NCBI GenBank assembly: GCA_022711355.1 | Contig: JAKLFE010000018.1 | Location: 1 to 64,000, forward strand | Reading direction: 5' to 3' | Source of the DNA: Spirochaetota bacterium | Lineage (GTDB): Bacteria > Spirochaetota > Spirochaetia > Treponematales > Rectinemataceae | DNA: 64,000 bases | Shown: positions 17,201 through 25,425 of the stretch, piece by piece | Position numbering within the stretch: the stretch's first letter is position 1 | How the letters are laid out: each line of letters begins with the position of its first letter | Notes under the pieces: generated by a model | Database searches by the model: none | Told to the model about the DNA's origin: nothing | The model's input: the letters and a program-made list of their open reading frames with translations, nothing else | Made by a program: the position numbers and the translations under genes

Positions 17201-19958
17201 TCGGGCGGCCGTAGAGCTCCTGGGCCCGGGAGGCCAGGCTCTCCTCGCCCTTCTCCCACCACCAGCGCCACTCGAGCTTGTACAGGGCGACCTCGACCTC
17301 GCCGCCGCCCTTGACGAGCCTGCCCTCCCGGTCGACGAGGGCGAGGTCCACACGGTGCTCCTTGTCGGTCAGGAGCATGCCCCGTGCGGCGTCCCCCTTG
17401 GGGAGGCGGAGGCCGGCGTAGCGCGCGTAGGGATGGTAGTCCACGGAGACGGTCTCGCTGGAGAAGACCCCCGAGGGCTCGAAGGCCCGGGTGAGGAGCT
17501 TGGCCGTGAGCTTGCCGGGGGCGAGGCCCTCGGGCGAGAGCTCGACGGGGAAGGAGCCCGTCCCGTCCTCGTCGAGGTAGCCCTCGAAGAGGATGGCCCG
17601 GTCGCCGCCGATCTCGCGGGTCGGGTCGTCGAAGCTGTAGTCCGGCAGGGTCTGGAAGGAGGTGCCGGCGGCGGAGAAGGTGGCCGAGACGTCGGCCTTG
17701 AGGGAGCCGGCCTTGGCCCCGGTGAGCCAGGACACGGCCAGCCCCATCTCGCCGGTATCCCCGGAGAGGTAGGGCAGGGCGCCCCAGTCCAGGGCGAGCT
17801 TCAGGCGGTTGGGCATGATCGCCTCGACCTTGACGTTGCGCGAGAAGGTCCGGCCTCCGGCCCTGACCCGGGCGACGTAGGTGCCCGTGGGGGCGTCGGC
17901 CGAGGTGGAGGCGTCGATGGCGTAGAAGCCGCCTACCGACTCCGCGTAGCTTCCCGTCCGGACCACGCGGCCGAGGGGATCCTCGAGCTCGAAGGAGACC
18001 GGGTAGCGGGCGGGCAGCCTGCCCGAGCGGTCGTAGAGGACGAAGGTGAGGCGGATCGGGTCGCCGGGGCGCCAGACCCCGCGCTCGCCGTAGAGGAAGC
18101 CCTTGAGGCCCGAGCCGGCCTGCTCGCCCCCGATGTCGAAGTGGCCGGCCGAGAGGGCCGAGCCCGAGTCGATCTTGAGCCAGCTCGTCTGGGAGCCGTA
18201 GGCCAGGGTCGCGAAGGCGGGCTCGGCGGGAGCCTCGCCGGCGGCGGCCCCGGCGGCGGCCGGCTTGAGCAGGGCGATGCCCGAGGCCGCGGTCTTCGCC
18301 TGGGCAAGGACGCGGCGCTGGTAGCTGTACAGGGTTACCTGGGCCCCGGCCAGGGGCTTGGCGCTCCGCAGGTCGCTCGCCGCGGCGTGCCAGGTCCCGT
18401 CGGCCTCGCGCTTCAGGACGGCCCCGATGTCCGAGACGACGACGTTGCGCCGCTGGCTGATATCGTGGTCGTAGGTCGGCAGGTAGTAGGCCGGGTGGCA
18501 GGGATCCTCCTTGTACTTGTGGTAGGAGCCGTAGCCGTCGGCCCACTCCTCGACGTAGTCCCAGAAGCTGTACTCGTCGTCGTCGTTGCGGTCGAGGACC
18601 CGGTCCTCGGGGAAGCGGAGCTTCTCGAAGTCGTGGCTATAGGGGCAGACGTAGCGGATGCCGGTCTTGCGGAAGGTCACGCGGACCTGGAACATGCCCT
18701 CCTTGTGCTCGGCGAGGAGGGGCCCCAGGTCGAGGCCCTGGCGGACCCAGCGGTTCTTCCAGTCCTCCTTCCAGCCGAGGTCGATCGTTTTGCGCCAGAC
18801 GACCTCGCCCACGCGCTTGAGCTCGCGGTTGCCGTCGAGGTCGTTGACCTGGAGGAACTGCAGGAGGTTGTCGCCGTAGACGCGGTAGGCCTCGACGATG
18901 AGGGCCGAGACGTTCATCGTCTCCACGGGGAGGACGAGGCCCTGGTCGGTCGGGAGGATGTTGCCCTTGGTGAGGAAGCGGACCTGGGGCTTCTCCCAGG
19001 AGAAGGCTACGCTGGCCGCGGCCGGGACGGCGAGCTTGGAGCCGGCGGCGTCGCGGAGGGAGGGCTCGACGCGGATGGTGGCGGAGGCCGGCCAGGCGGG
19101 GGCGTAGAGCTTGAGGCTCGAGCCCGAGACCGAGTAGGACAGGCCCTCGACGCCCTCGGCCGACACCAGGCCCCGGAGGTCCTGGGAGCGGTCGAGCTCC
19201 CGGCTGAAGGCGAGCTCGACGCCCGAGCCGCCCTCGAGGGGCGCGGCGCCGAGGAGCTCGAAGGAGGAGGCCGCGGGGAGGCGGACCTTGGCCGAGCCGC
19301 GCCCGCCCCCGCCCAGGCCCTTGCCGCTCCAGGACAGGAGGAGCTCGGAGGCGCGCGCGGGGCGCGCGATGCCCGATACCGTGAAGCGGTGGACCCGATC
19401 AGACTCGTGGGACCAGGCGAGGGAGCCCGCCGAGGCGCGGAGGGCCCGCTCGACGGCCTCGGCCGGGGCGCCGTCGGCGAGGCGGAGGGCGCCGGCCACC
19501 TCGAGGCTCCCGTCGCCCGCGGCCCGGGCCTGGCCGGCCTCGAGCTCGACCGCCTGGGGCAGGGACCTGACCGTGAAGCTGAAGTAGTCCGGCCCGCCGG
19601 CGGCCGCCCCGCCCAGGAGGCCGAGGTCGACGTCGACGCGGTAGGCCCGGCCCCGCTCGAGGGGCTCCTCGGGCAGGAGGACGAGGCTGCGCCCGTCCTC
19701 CCAGAAGGCCCGGCCCCGGAGCCGGGGCTCGAGGCGGAAGGCGCCCGCGGGAGCGGCCTCCCCGGCCGTCCCGAGCTCGGAGGTGAACACCACCTTGATC
19801 GGCGAGGCGGAGCCGACCAGGCCCGCGGAGTGGGCCTCGACCCGCCGGGGATCGGGATCCTTGGGCGGGAGGGAGGCCGAGCCTCCGCCGCAGCTCGAGG
19901 CGAGCAGGGCGAGGGCGGCGGCGGCGAGGGCGAGACGAGCCTTCAGGGACCAGTTCAT
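14256..19958 (-). CDS. Bacterial alpha-2-macroglobulin lipoprotein with intact thioester
   Basis: A 1900-residue YfhM-type protease trap expected in the periplasm, anchored by a lipid (lipobox LASSC near residue 23). Long stretches of beta-rich macroglobulin domains are followed by the thioester motif GCAEQ (Cys1419, Gln1422), so covalent trapping of proteases should be possible. The alpha-helical thioester domain (WLVAYPHG to about 1700) and a C-terminal receptor-like domain follow. I place the start at ATG 19958, preceded by GGAGGT at 5 bases; an in-frame ATG at 19979 has no ribosome site. Translationally coupled to pbpC downstream. The region around residues 1140-1240 is the likely bait segment. 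Confidence 0.95.
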   Translation of the reverse strand: MNWSLKARLALAAAALALLASSCGGGSASLPPKDPDPRRVEAHSAGLVGSASPIKVVFTSELGTAGEAAPAGAFRLEPRLRGRAFWEDGRSLVLLPEEPLERGRAYRVDVDLGLLGGAAAGGPDYFSFTVRSLPQAVELEAGQARAAGDGSLEVAGALRLADGAPAEAVERALRASAGSLAWSHESDRVHRFTVSGIARPARASELLLSWSGKGLGGGGRGSAKVRLPAASSFELLGAAPLEGGSGVELAFSRELDRSQDLRGLVSAEGVEGLSYSVSGSSLKLYAPAWPASATIRVEPSLRDAAGSKLAVPAAASVAFSWEKPQVRFLTKGNILPTDQGLVLPVETMNVSALIVEAYRVYGDNLLQFLQVNDLDGNRELKRVGEVVWRKTIDLGWKEDWKNRWVRQGLDLGPLLAEHKEGMFQVRVTFRKTGIRYVCPYSHDFEKLRFPEDRVLDRNDDDEYSFWDYVEEWADGYGSYHKYKEDPCHPAYYLPTYDHDISQRRNVVVSDIGAVLKREADGTWHAAASDLRSAKPLAGAQVTLYSYQRRVLAQAKTAASGIALLKPAAAGAAAGEAPAEPAFATLAYGSQTSWLKIDSGSALSAGHFDIGGEQAGSGLKGFLYGERGVWRPGDPIRLTFVLYDRSGRLPARYPVSFELEDPLGRVVRTGSYAESVGGFYAIDASTSADAPTGTYVARVRAGGRTFSRNVKVEAIMPNRLKLALDWGALPYLSGDTGEMGLAVSWLTGAKAGSLKADVSATFSAAGTSFQTLPDYSFDDPTREIGGDRAILFEGYLDEDGTGSFPVELSPEGLAPGKLTAKLLTRAFEPSGVFSSETVSVDYHPYARYAGLRLPKGDAARGMLLTDKEHRVDLALVDREGRLVKGGGEVEVALYKLEWRWWWEKGEESLASRAQELYGRPIKKGTVKIGPDGRGSWSFTVKYPDWGRFFVRVEDKTGSGRRAAPGHAAGKIVYIDWPGWAGKGRDSGGASAMLELTVGKPKYLPGERASLSFPSNDGGRALVTIERAGAILREEWVETRKETSSYEFLVTPDMAPNVYAHVTFVQPHLQTANDLPIRLYGIVPVMVEDPATRLRPVIEAPASIAPGSEVSFAVREASGKAMTYTVAVVDEGLLGITRYKAPDPWDEFYKKEASSLSGWDLYQYVLGAYSGQLETLLAVGGSDEGLGGGDRKPSRFPPVVYYFPPRELKAGEVRRESFAMGQYIGAVRFMVVAGSLPQAGSPAPRGASGGAFGVAEKEVPVRSELMAQLTAPRILSPGETAFVPATVFSFLGKARVELELEAEGALALAGQQAGRLDFERDGDKSLGFEVRAKGLGPGRLTLRASSGAARASQSIDLEVRPVGVSVSEASSMTIAAGGSWQGEIALPGSEGTNSVSLELSRLRSIDLIGRVDWLVAYPHGCAEQTTSAAFPQLYLPKTVALSAEKAAEARSNVAAALDRLRGFQTPRGGFAFWPGEEGEHDWLSAYVVHFLLSASREGYEVAPGFLDPALDYLERSARAWNSGEPWSQSVQAYRLYDLALAGRPEIAAMNRFRDFPSMPAPARFRLAAAYALAGMREAARELARGLSPEPEEFPGLAEQTYGSKVRERAVILDALNAMGDVDRALPVYNALAAELDSSRWLSTQELGAALGAALPYAAAAASGEAPEISASSGAWSARARLDKPMARLDLPRPSGGSVKVALSNAGRTPVFGRLVARGVPPAGLEKAAANGLSLSIRYLDMEGEPVDPGAASEGADLIVEATVRNRSGRDLKDLALTQLLPSGWEIANLRLGEELPKPRDEEEGYERPGREPAPAPLYDYRDQRDDRVLTYFSLGAREEKVFTTYVNKAYQGSFFLPATSVQAMYDERLQAVSPGRWLAGAEGGSGGGQGGSRLNAVPAKRK

Positions 19959-20032
19959 GGGGCACCTCCGGACGCGCATAAGGATATAGCGGAAGCGGGG
20001 GGCTTCCCAAGAGGCCGGGGCGGGAAAAGCGC

Positions 20033-20069
20033 AAAAAAAGGGGGCCGCGGCTGGATCGCCCGCGGCCCC
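20033..20069 (-). terminator. Intrinsic terminator downstream of adk
   Basis: On the minus strand a perfect 10-bp stem (GGGGCCGCGG and CCGCGGCCCC, 9-base loop) is followed by a run of seven T (20039-20033). It separates adk from the alpha-2-macroglobulin gene and is the clearest rho-independent terminator in the window. Confidence 0.9.
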
Positions 20070-20090
20070 TCCTTCCCCGGCGGGCTGCCC

Positions 20091-20726
20091 CTACTTGTTG
20101 AGGCCCAGGGCCGCGCGGAAGGCGGCGAAGACGGCCTCGGCCCCGCCCTCGCCCCCGATGGTGAGGAGCTTGCCGCGGGAGCCGTACCAGTCGATGAGGG
20201 GGGCGGTCTGCTTGCGGTAGTTCTCGAGCCTGGTCTTGATCGAGGACTCCTTGTCGTCGTCGCGGGTGTAGACCTCGCCGCCGCAGGCGTCGCAGACGCC
20301 CTCCTGCTTCGGCCGCATGTTGCGGACGTTGTAGATCTTGCCGCAGGCCCGGCAGACCCGCCGGGTCGAGAGCCGGCCGATCACCACCTCGTCGGCCACC
20401 TCGAAGTTCACCGCCTTGTCCGCCGGGGCGAGGCGCTCGAGGGCCTCGGCCTGGGGGATGGTCCGGGGGAAGCCGTCGAGGATCCAGCCGGAGCGCGCGT
20501 CGGGGGCGGCGAGGCGCTCCTCGACCAGGGCGATGGTCAGCTCGTCCGGCACGAGGCCGCCCGAGGCGAGGATGCCCTTGACCTTGAGGCCGAGGGGGGT
20601 CTCGTCCTTGACCGCGGCGCGGAAGAGGTCGCCGGTGGAGATATGGGGCAGGCCGAGGGCCGGGGCGGCGAGATCGGCTATCGTGCCCTTGCCCGCTCCG
20701 GGCGGGCCCAGGAAGATCAGTTTCAT
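20091..20726 (-). CDS. adk: Adenylate kinase, zinc-finger LID type
   Basis: Catalyses ATP + AMP = 2 ADP. 211 residues with the P-loop GPPGAGKGT at residues 7-15, the AMP-site segment STGDLFRAAV, and DGFPRT. The LID domain carries four Cys as CxxC...CxxC (CRACGKIYN and CDACGG), the structural zinc site of long-form bacterial enzymes. ATG 20726 is preceded by GAGGAGA; an upstream in-frame ATG (20774) adds an unconserved leader and is rejected. It follows the caspase-like gene by about 60 bases and ends in a strong terminator, so the two could share a transcript as well as adk having its own promoter. Confidence 0.97.
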   Translation of the reverse strand: MKLIFLGPPGAGKGTIADLAAPALGLPHISTGDLFRAAVKDETPLGLKVKGILASGGLVPDELTIALVEERLAAPDARSGWILDGFPRTIPQAEALERLAPADKAVNFEVADEVVIGRLSTRRVCRACGKIYNVRNMRPKQEGVCDACGGEVYTRDDDKESSIKTRLENYRKQTAPLIDWYGSRGKLLTIGGEGGAEAVFAAFRAALGLNK

Positions 20727-20747
20727 GCTGGCTTCTCCTCGCCCTCC

Positions 20748-20776
20748 ACCATAACGGAGATGGCCGGCAGGCACAA
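20748..20776 (-). promoter_or_regulatory. Promoter-like element upstream of adk
   Basis: Minus strand: TTGTGC (20776-20771), a 17-base spacer and TATGGT (20753-20748), about 22 bases before the adk ATG. Confidence 0.4.
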
Positions 20777-20786
20777 GGCCGGGAGC

Positions 20787-23690
20787 CTAGCGGCCCTTCA
20801 GGGAGACGGGGAAGTCGGGCACGTTCGCCGGCTTCGTGGTCGTGGGGGTCTGCTTGCCCCCCGTGAGCTCCTTGACCCGCTCGGAGAGGTAGAGGTCGAG
20901 CATGTTCACCGTGACGCGGCCGTCCTGGCCGTAGGCGGCCTTGCCGGAGAGGCCCTCGATCAGGGCCTTGGTGAAGGCGCCGTTGGACCAGGAGGGGTCC
21001 TCGTAGGAGTACTGGTTCCCCGTGCTCGAGGCGAAGACCACCGCCCCGTTCTCCGCCGAGGCCAGCTCGTTGACCACGGCGACGATGTCCCGCTCCGTGC
21101 CGACGGCCTTGCGCCCCTTCATGAGGTTGCCCGAGTGGCAGGTGTCGATGAAGAAGAGGACCTTGCCCGCTATGGCCGAGACGGTCGTCGTGATGTCGCT
21201 GAAGGGGACCCCCGTGCGCTTGAGCCGGTCCAGGTCGGCCTCGGCCGGCAGGTAGTAGTAGTTCTGCGCCGCGTCGTTGATGCCGTGGCCGGAGAAGTAC
21301 ATGATCGCGACGTCCTTGCTCGTCGTCTCCTTCTGGATCCAGTCCAGGCCGTCAAGGATGTTGTCCTTGCTCGCCTCGGCGTCGACGAGGACCCTCGCCG
21401 AGACCTCGCGGTAGATCCCCTCCTTCTGCCGCCCCAGGGCCGAGGCCAGGTCGCGGGCGTCCTTGGCCGCGTAGCGGAGCCGGTAGTCGGGATTCTGGTA
21501 CTCGCTCACTCCCACGGCGAGGAGGTAGAGCTTGGGCTTGATCACGAACTCCTCGTCGGCCTTCCGGACCAGCTGGATCGTGGCCGCTTCCGAGGGGCCG
21601 TTGCGGTTGTCCGCGATGAGGGAGACCAGGCAGCTCCGGGCGGGCAGGGGCACCTCGATGGAGAGCTCGCCGCCCCCGGCGGCCGCCGCCACCGCGATGC
21701 CCTTGGCCCCCTCGGCTGGCCGGCCGTCCACGAGGGCTCGCACGCCCGTGACCGGGGCGTCGGCGGGCGCGCTCACGCGGTAGGCGATCCGCACCGTGGC
21801 GCCCGCGAAGGCCGAGCCCGAGGCGGGGCTCAGGATGCTCAGGGTCGGGGGCCGGCGCTCGGCTACGCCCGCGGCCACCTGCTTGCGTCCGGCGGCGGCG
21901 TCGGCCTGGGCGAGAGCCGTCCTCTCGTCGAGGGCGGCGAGCGCGAGGCTCACGACGTCGGGGCGGTAGTAGGCCGAGCGGAAGCGGGAGATCGGGTAGT
22001 AGTCGGGTACTTCGGCGATGCCCCTGTTGATGTGCCAGCCGAGGAGCTCCTCGGCCCCGGCGCTCGCCGCGTAGTAGCCGCCCGGGGTCCAGGCCACCCA
22101 GCGCGTCTTGTCCGGATGGGCATAGAGGGCGAGGAGCTCGGCCCCGTCGGCCATCCGGTACCAGCGGATCGTCCCGTCGGCGCAGGCCGCGGCCCCGAGC
22201 CTCCCGTCCTCCGAGACCGCGACAGCCCAAGCGACCCCGGGGGTGGCGGCCGCCCAGAGGACCTGGCCCTCGGCGCTGAAGCGCCTGAGTTTCCACTCGC
22301 TCCCGAGGAGGAACGACTGCTTGTCGGGGGCGATGGCCAGGGAGCGGGACATCTCGTAGCTCTCGAGGACTAGGGACTTTCCGTCCAGGCTCGGGTTGTA
22401 GCGGTCCTCCCAGTCCTTCACGTCCATGCTCGTGCGGTCGGGAGCCTTGAAGCCCCGGGCGGCGGAGAGGGAGCGCTCGGCGGCGGAGAAGCCGGCCAGG
22501 GCCGTCCTCGGGTACTCGTAGGCAAAGTCGATCGCCAGGCCGTCGGCCGAGAGGCCCAGGGCCGAGGTCAGGCCGCGGAAGTCGGCGAGGGGGCTCTTCA
22601 GCGCGAAGACCGGCTTGAGGGCGTAGTCGAGCCTGGTCAGGAAGGGTCCCGCCGAACCGACGAGGAGGCCCCCGTCCGCCAGGGTCTTGAGATCGCAGAC
22701 CGTGTCGGTGGCCCCGACCGGGAGGACGCTGCGCGCCCCCCTGCCCGCCTCCTCCCAGATGAGCAGGGGACGCTGGCCCGAGGCGCTGTGCTTGCCTCCG
22801 GCGACCAGGCGGTCGACCCCGCCGGGGCCGGGGATGAAGGCGAGGACCGAGGTATTGCCCAGGCCCGCGGTGTCGGGGCTATGGGAGTAGGAGAGCGCGC
22901 CGCCGGCCAAGGAGTAGAGATCGATGGCGTTCTTCTCCTGGTAGGCGAGGCCGAGGAGGATCTCCCGCCCCGCCTTCCCGAAGGCGAGGCTCTCGCCCTC
23001 CTTCCCGCTCCTCGTCTCGAGCTTCTGGGCGAGGCCGAAGCCCGCGCCCGCGCGCTTGTAGAGGCGGAGGAAGCCGTCCTTGGAGCTCGAGGCGAGGTAG
23101 GCCCCGTCGGGACTGAAGGCCAGGTACTGGCAGCGGTCCTTGTAGTCGGCGTCGCGGAAGAGCTCGGCGCCGCTCCGGTAATCGAAGACCCGGAGCCCCT
23201 TCCCCCCGCTGAAGCCGCAGGCCAGGAAGGGAGCCCCGGCCGAGGGAGGGGCGAAGGCGAGGGCGACCACCGTGGATACGGGCAGGCCCGAGATGCAGCG
23301 CAGGATGGAGCCCGAGTCCGCGTCGAAGAGGTAGATGTAGTTGCCGCTCCCGAAGCCGGTCCAGCCGCTCAGGGCCGCCACCTTCCCGTCGGGCGAGAGG
23401 GCGCAGGAGTAGAGCGAGCCCTCGAAGCCCGGCCCCCTCGGGACGCGGAGGACGCGGAGGAGGCGGCCCGAGCCGTCGTAGAGCCGGGCCGTCTTGTCGT
23501 CGCTCGAGGAGAGGAGGCGCGAGCCGTCGGCCGAGGCCGAGACGCGCCTGATCCGCGCGGAATGGAAGCCGGCGTCCACGACGAGCTGGGGCGCGGCGGG
23601 GATATCGGCGGCGGCGAGGGCCGCGGGCGCGAGGAGGAGGGAGGAGAGGAGGAGGGCAAGGGGTATCGTCCTTCTACGGCTTGCGCTCAT
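20787..23690 (-). CDS. Exported WD40-repeat protein with C-terminal caspase-like (C14) protease domain
   Basis: 967 residues. A Sec signal peptide (about 1-26, LLLSSLLLAPAALAAA) is followed by WD40-type blades from residue 40 to about 600 (for example SADGSRLLSSSDDKTARLYD and SPDGAYLASSSKDGFLRLYK). A linker and a metacaspase-like domain (about 715-967) follow. The catalytic dyad is intact: His802 in YFSGHG and Cys851 in DTCHSG. The domain order resembles known WD40-caspase proteins, but the signal peptide places it outside the cytoplasm. The ATG is preceded by GGAGG. Target and trigger are unknown. It lies just upstream of adk on the same strand; no link to a defence system is visible. Confidence 0.92.
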   Translation of the reverse strand: MSASRRRTIPLALLLSSLLLAPAALAAADIPAAPQLVVDAGFHSARIRRVSASADGSRLLSSSDDKTARLYDGSGRLLRVLRVPRGPGFEGSLYSCALSPDGKVAALSGWTGFGSGNYIYLFDADSGSILRCISGLPVSTVVALAFAPPSAGAPFLACGFSGGKGLRVFDYRSGAELFRDADYKDRCQYLAFSPDGAYLASSSKDGFLRLYKRAGAGFGLAQKLETRSGKEGESLAFGKAGREILLGLAYQEKNAIDLYSLAGGALSYSHSPDTAGLGNTSVLAFIPGPGGVDRLVAGGKHSASGQRPLLIWEEAGRGARSVLPVGATDTVCDLKTLADGGLLVGSAGPFLTRLDYALKPVFALKSPLADFRGLTSALGLSADGLAIDFAYEYPRTALAGFSAAERSLSAARGFKAPDRTSMDVKDWEDRYNPSLDGKSLVLESYEMSRSLAIAPDKQSFLLGSEWKLRRFSAEGQVLWAAATPGVAWAVAVSEDGRLGAAACADGTIRWYRMADGAELLALYAHPDKTRWVAWTPGGYYAASAGAEELLGWHINRGIAEVPDYYPISRFRSAYYRPDVVSLALAALDERTALAQADAAAGRKQVAAGVAERRPPTLSILSPASGSAFAGATVRIAYRVSAPADAPVTGVRALVDGRPAEGAKGIAVAAAAGGGELSIEVPLPARSCLVSLIADNRNGPSEAATIQLVRKADEEFVIKPKLYLLAVGVSEYQNPDYRLRYAAKDARDLASALGRQKEGIYREVSARVLVDAEASKDNILDGLDWIQKETTSKDVAIMYFSGHGINDAAQNYYYLPAEADLDRLKRTGVPFSDITTTVSAIAGKVLFFIDTCHSGNLMKGRKAVGTERDIVAVVNELASAENGAVVFASSTGNQYSYEDPSWSNGAFTKALIEGLSGKAAYGQDGRVTVNMLDLYLSERVKELTGGKQTPTTTKPANVPDFPVSLKGR

Positions 23691-23724
23691 GCTGCCTCCG
23701 ATCGGGCGATCGCGCCCGCGCCTA

Positions 23725-24702
23725 TTATATCTCGTAGTCGAAGCCGGGGCTGCCCGAGCCCGGGGAGGGGCCGCTCCAGGGCTTGTTCATGCCGTAGCGG
23801 AAGAGGAGCTCGAGGCTGCCGAGCACCGCCTCGGTGGGGAAGACCAGGGTGATGGCCCGGTTCGAGCGGAAGACCGTGCTCGAAGGGCTGCCGATGACCG
23901 CGTTGTCGACGACGATCCGCACCCCCCGGGAGCGGACGGCGCGCAGGAGGGTCTTGAGCAGGGAATGATGGTCGCGGCGCACGACGAAGACGCCGAAGTC
24001 GAGGTCGACCCGGTGGGTCGCGGCCGCCTCGTTCCAGGCCGCGAGGTCCTCGGGCAGGAGGCGGGAGGCGACAGGCAGGGTATCGGAGCCCATGAGGTGG
24101 GTGAGGCGGAGCGAGGCGCCGCGGTGGAGGGCGATGAGGCGGCTCACGATGCCGATGGTGTCCGCCCCCTCGCCCAGGTCGAGGGGCACGACGAGGGGCT
24201 CGAGGATGCCGGCGAGCTGGCGGCGGAGGATCTCGTAGCGGAAGCGGTACTCGGTCTTGCGGGGCTTGCGCGGGTCGTGCGAGCCCTCGGGCACGACGAA
24301 GACGGCGTCGGCCTCGCTCCGCTCCGAGGCGAGGAAGCGGAGGGCCATGGCGAGGTGGGTCATCTGGAAGGGGTCGAAGGAGCCGATGAAGATCCCGATC
24401 CGCGCGGCGTAGCCCGGATAGCGCAGGTCCTGGGGGAAGCCGCGGAGGTCGAGGGGGACGAGCCTCCCCTCGGCGGCCTTCCGCCTGATGCGGCCGAGGA
24501 GCTCCTCGAAGAGGTCGCGGTAGTAGGCGTAATCGAGGCGCTCGGCCTCGCCGAGGTAGGGCAGGGCGTCGAGGGAGGCGAAGACCTTGCGGATCCGCCT
24601 CGCGACCCGGTCGACGAGGGGCGTCGGCAGGAGGGGCGAGGGAGGCTCGCCCGGGCGCTCATGATCGGCTGGGATCACGAAAGCAGTATATCCAGTATTC
24701 AT
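23725..24702 (-). CDS. NadD-like nucleotidyltransferase with N-terminal extension
   Basis: 325 residues. The central part is a cytidylyltransferase/nicotinate-nucleotide adenylyltransferase fold: GIFIGSFDPFQMTHLAMAL (about 101-119), DAVFVVPEGSHDPRKPRK, and GSPSSTVFR near the C-terminus, which matches the ISSTxxR motif. Two things are odd. About 100 residues precede the fold (NadD proteins are usually near 200 in total), and the HxGH signature reads Q-M-T-H, so the first His is Gln. It may therefore not be the housekeeping NadD. The ATG at 24702 has only a weak ribosome site. It is divergent from the hydrogenase operon across an AT-rich promoter region. Confidence 0.8.
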   Translation of the reverse strand: MNTGYTAFVIPADHERPGEPPSPLLPTPLVDRVARRIRKVFASLDALPYLGEAERLDYAYYRDLFEELLGRIRRKAAEGRLVPLDLRGFPQDLRYPGYAARIGIFIGSFDPFQMTHLAMALRFLASERSEADAVFVVPEGSHDPRKPRKTEYRFRYEILRRQLAGILEPLVVPLDLGEGADTIGIVSRLIALHRGASLRLTHLMGSDTLPVASRLLPEDLAAWNEAAATHRVDLDFGVFVVRRDHHSLLKTLLRAVRSRGVRIVVDNAVIGSPSSTVFRSNRAITLVFPTEAVLGSLELLFRYGMNKPWSGPSPGSGSPGFDYEI

Positions 24703-24909
24703 CCGGGGGCAAGTGGAAAGCTTGACAGTATTCGATAATTATATACTCATATAATTTACAAAATCCTAACTTCACAAAAAAAACGACTACCGTGCAAATA
24801 AAATCGATACTTTTTTCTTGACAAGGCAAAAAGACGGGGAATAATGGAGTCAACAGAACCGCCGCCCTACATCAACGGTGTTCATCGGTTCGATCGGCAA
24901 GGAGGCACC
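24703..24909. promoter_or_regulatory. AT-rich divergent promoter region and leader of the hydrogenase operon
   Basis: About 24715-24830 is the most AT-rich tract of this part of the window, with long A and T runs. It separates the NadD-like gene from the hydrogenase genes. It holds a plus-strand promoter (24818-24845), an unused TTGACA at 24722, and AT-rich hexamers that could serve the minus strand (TTGTGA-17-TTATAT). No complete Rex or FNR palindrome is visible; only a TTCACAA half-site occurs. Confidence 0.6.
24818..24845 (+). promoter_or_regulatory. Sigma-70 promoter of the hydrogenase operon
   Basis: Consensus TTGACA (24818-24823), a 16-base spacer and AATAAT (24840-24845). The first gene starts at 24910, about 57 bases after the expected transcription start, with a perfect AGGAGG ribosome site. 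Confidence 0.65.
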
Positions 24910-25425
24910 ATGCCATCGACCACGACCGTGAAGCGCGTCCCCAGCCTCGATGAGCTCATCGAGCGGCACCGGGGCAAGAAGGGAGGCCTGCTCAGCCTCC
25001 TCGAGAACGCGCAGGAGCTCGAGCGTTTCCGCTACCTGCCCGAAGCCACCCTGCGGAGCATCGCCGAGGGCATGGGCATCCCCCTCTCCCAGGTCTACTC
25101 CGTAGCGACCTTCTACTCATTCTTCAACCTCAAGCCCCAGGGCCTCCATTCCATCGTCGTCTGCCGCGGCACGGCCTGCCATACCCGCGGCTCGCTGGAG
25201 CTCCTCCAGGGGGCGCTCAAGAAGCTGGGGATCGAGGGCTACCGGGAGGAGGAGGAGAGCTCGGCCACGACGGCCGACAACTTCTGCTCGGTGCGGACGG
25301 TCGCCTGCTTCGGGCAGTGCGCCCTCGCCCCCGTCGTGCAGATCGACGGGACCATCTACTCGCGCATGACGGTCGGCAAGCTCGTCGCGGCGATCGAGAA
25401 GCTGCGCAAGGGAGGCAAGGAATGA
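24910..25425 (+). CDS. hydC: Hydrogenase NuoE-like [2Fe-2S] subunit
   Basis: A 171-residue thioredoxin-fold ferredoxin subunit of an NAD-linked [FeFe] hydrogenase. The helical N-terminus (LPEATLRSIAEGMGIP, VYSVATFYSFF) is typical of NuoE/HydC, and four Cys ligands are present at 85, 90, 133 and 137 (CRGTAC and CFGQC). It passes electrons between the flavin subunit and the iron-sulfur chain. ATG 24910 is chosen because AGGAGG sits 5 bases upstream; the frame also opens at 24844, but that ATG lies on the promoter -10 box. Its stop overlaps the next start (ATGA at 25422-25425). The symbol follows hydABC usage; hndA would be equivalent. Confidence 0.93.
   Translation: MPSTTTVKRVPSLDELIERHRGKKGGLLSLLENAQELERFRYLPEATLRSIAEGMGIPLSQVYSVATFYSFFNLKPQGLHSIVVCRGTACHTRGSLELLQGALKKLGIEGYREEEESSATTADNFCSVRTVACFGQCALAPVVQIDGTIYSRMTVGKLVAAIEKLRKGGKE

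Noticed and set aside
14412-22373. Very long open frame on the plus strand opposite the alpha-2-macroglobulin, adk and caspase genes
   Set aside because: It is a shadow frame created by GC-rich codon bias: composition is Gly/Ala/Arg/Glu-biased with no domain, and it covers well-identified minus-strand genes and a terminator.
24703-24843. Rex (NADH-responsive) operator in the hydrogenase promoter
   Set aside because: Only a TTCACAA half-site is present; the matching half is missing.
24659-24853. 64-codon AT-rich minus-strand frame in the hydrogenase/NadD-like promoter region
   Set aside because: No ribosome site, codon use unlike any neighbour, and it overlaps promoter elements and the NadD-like start.
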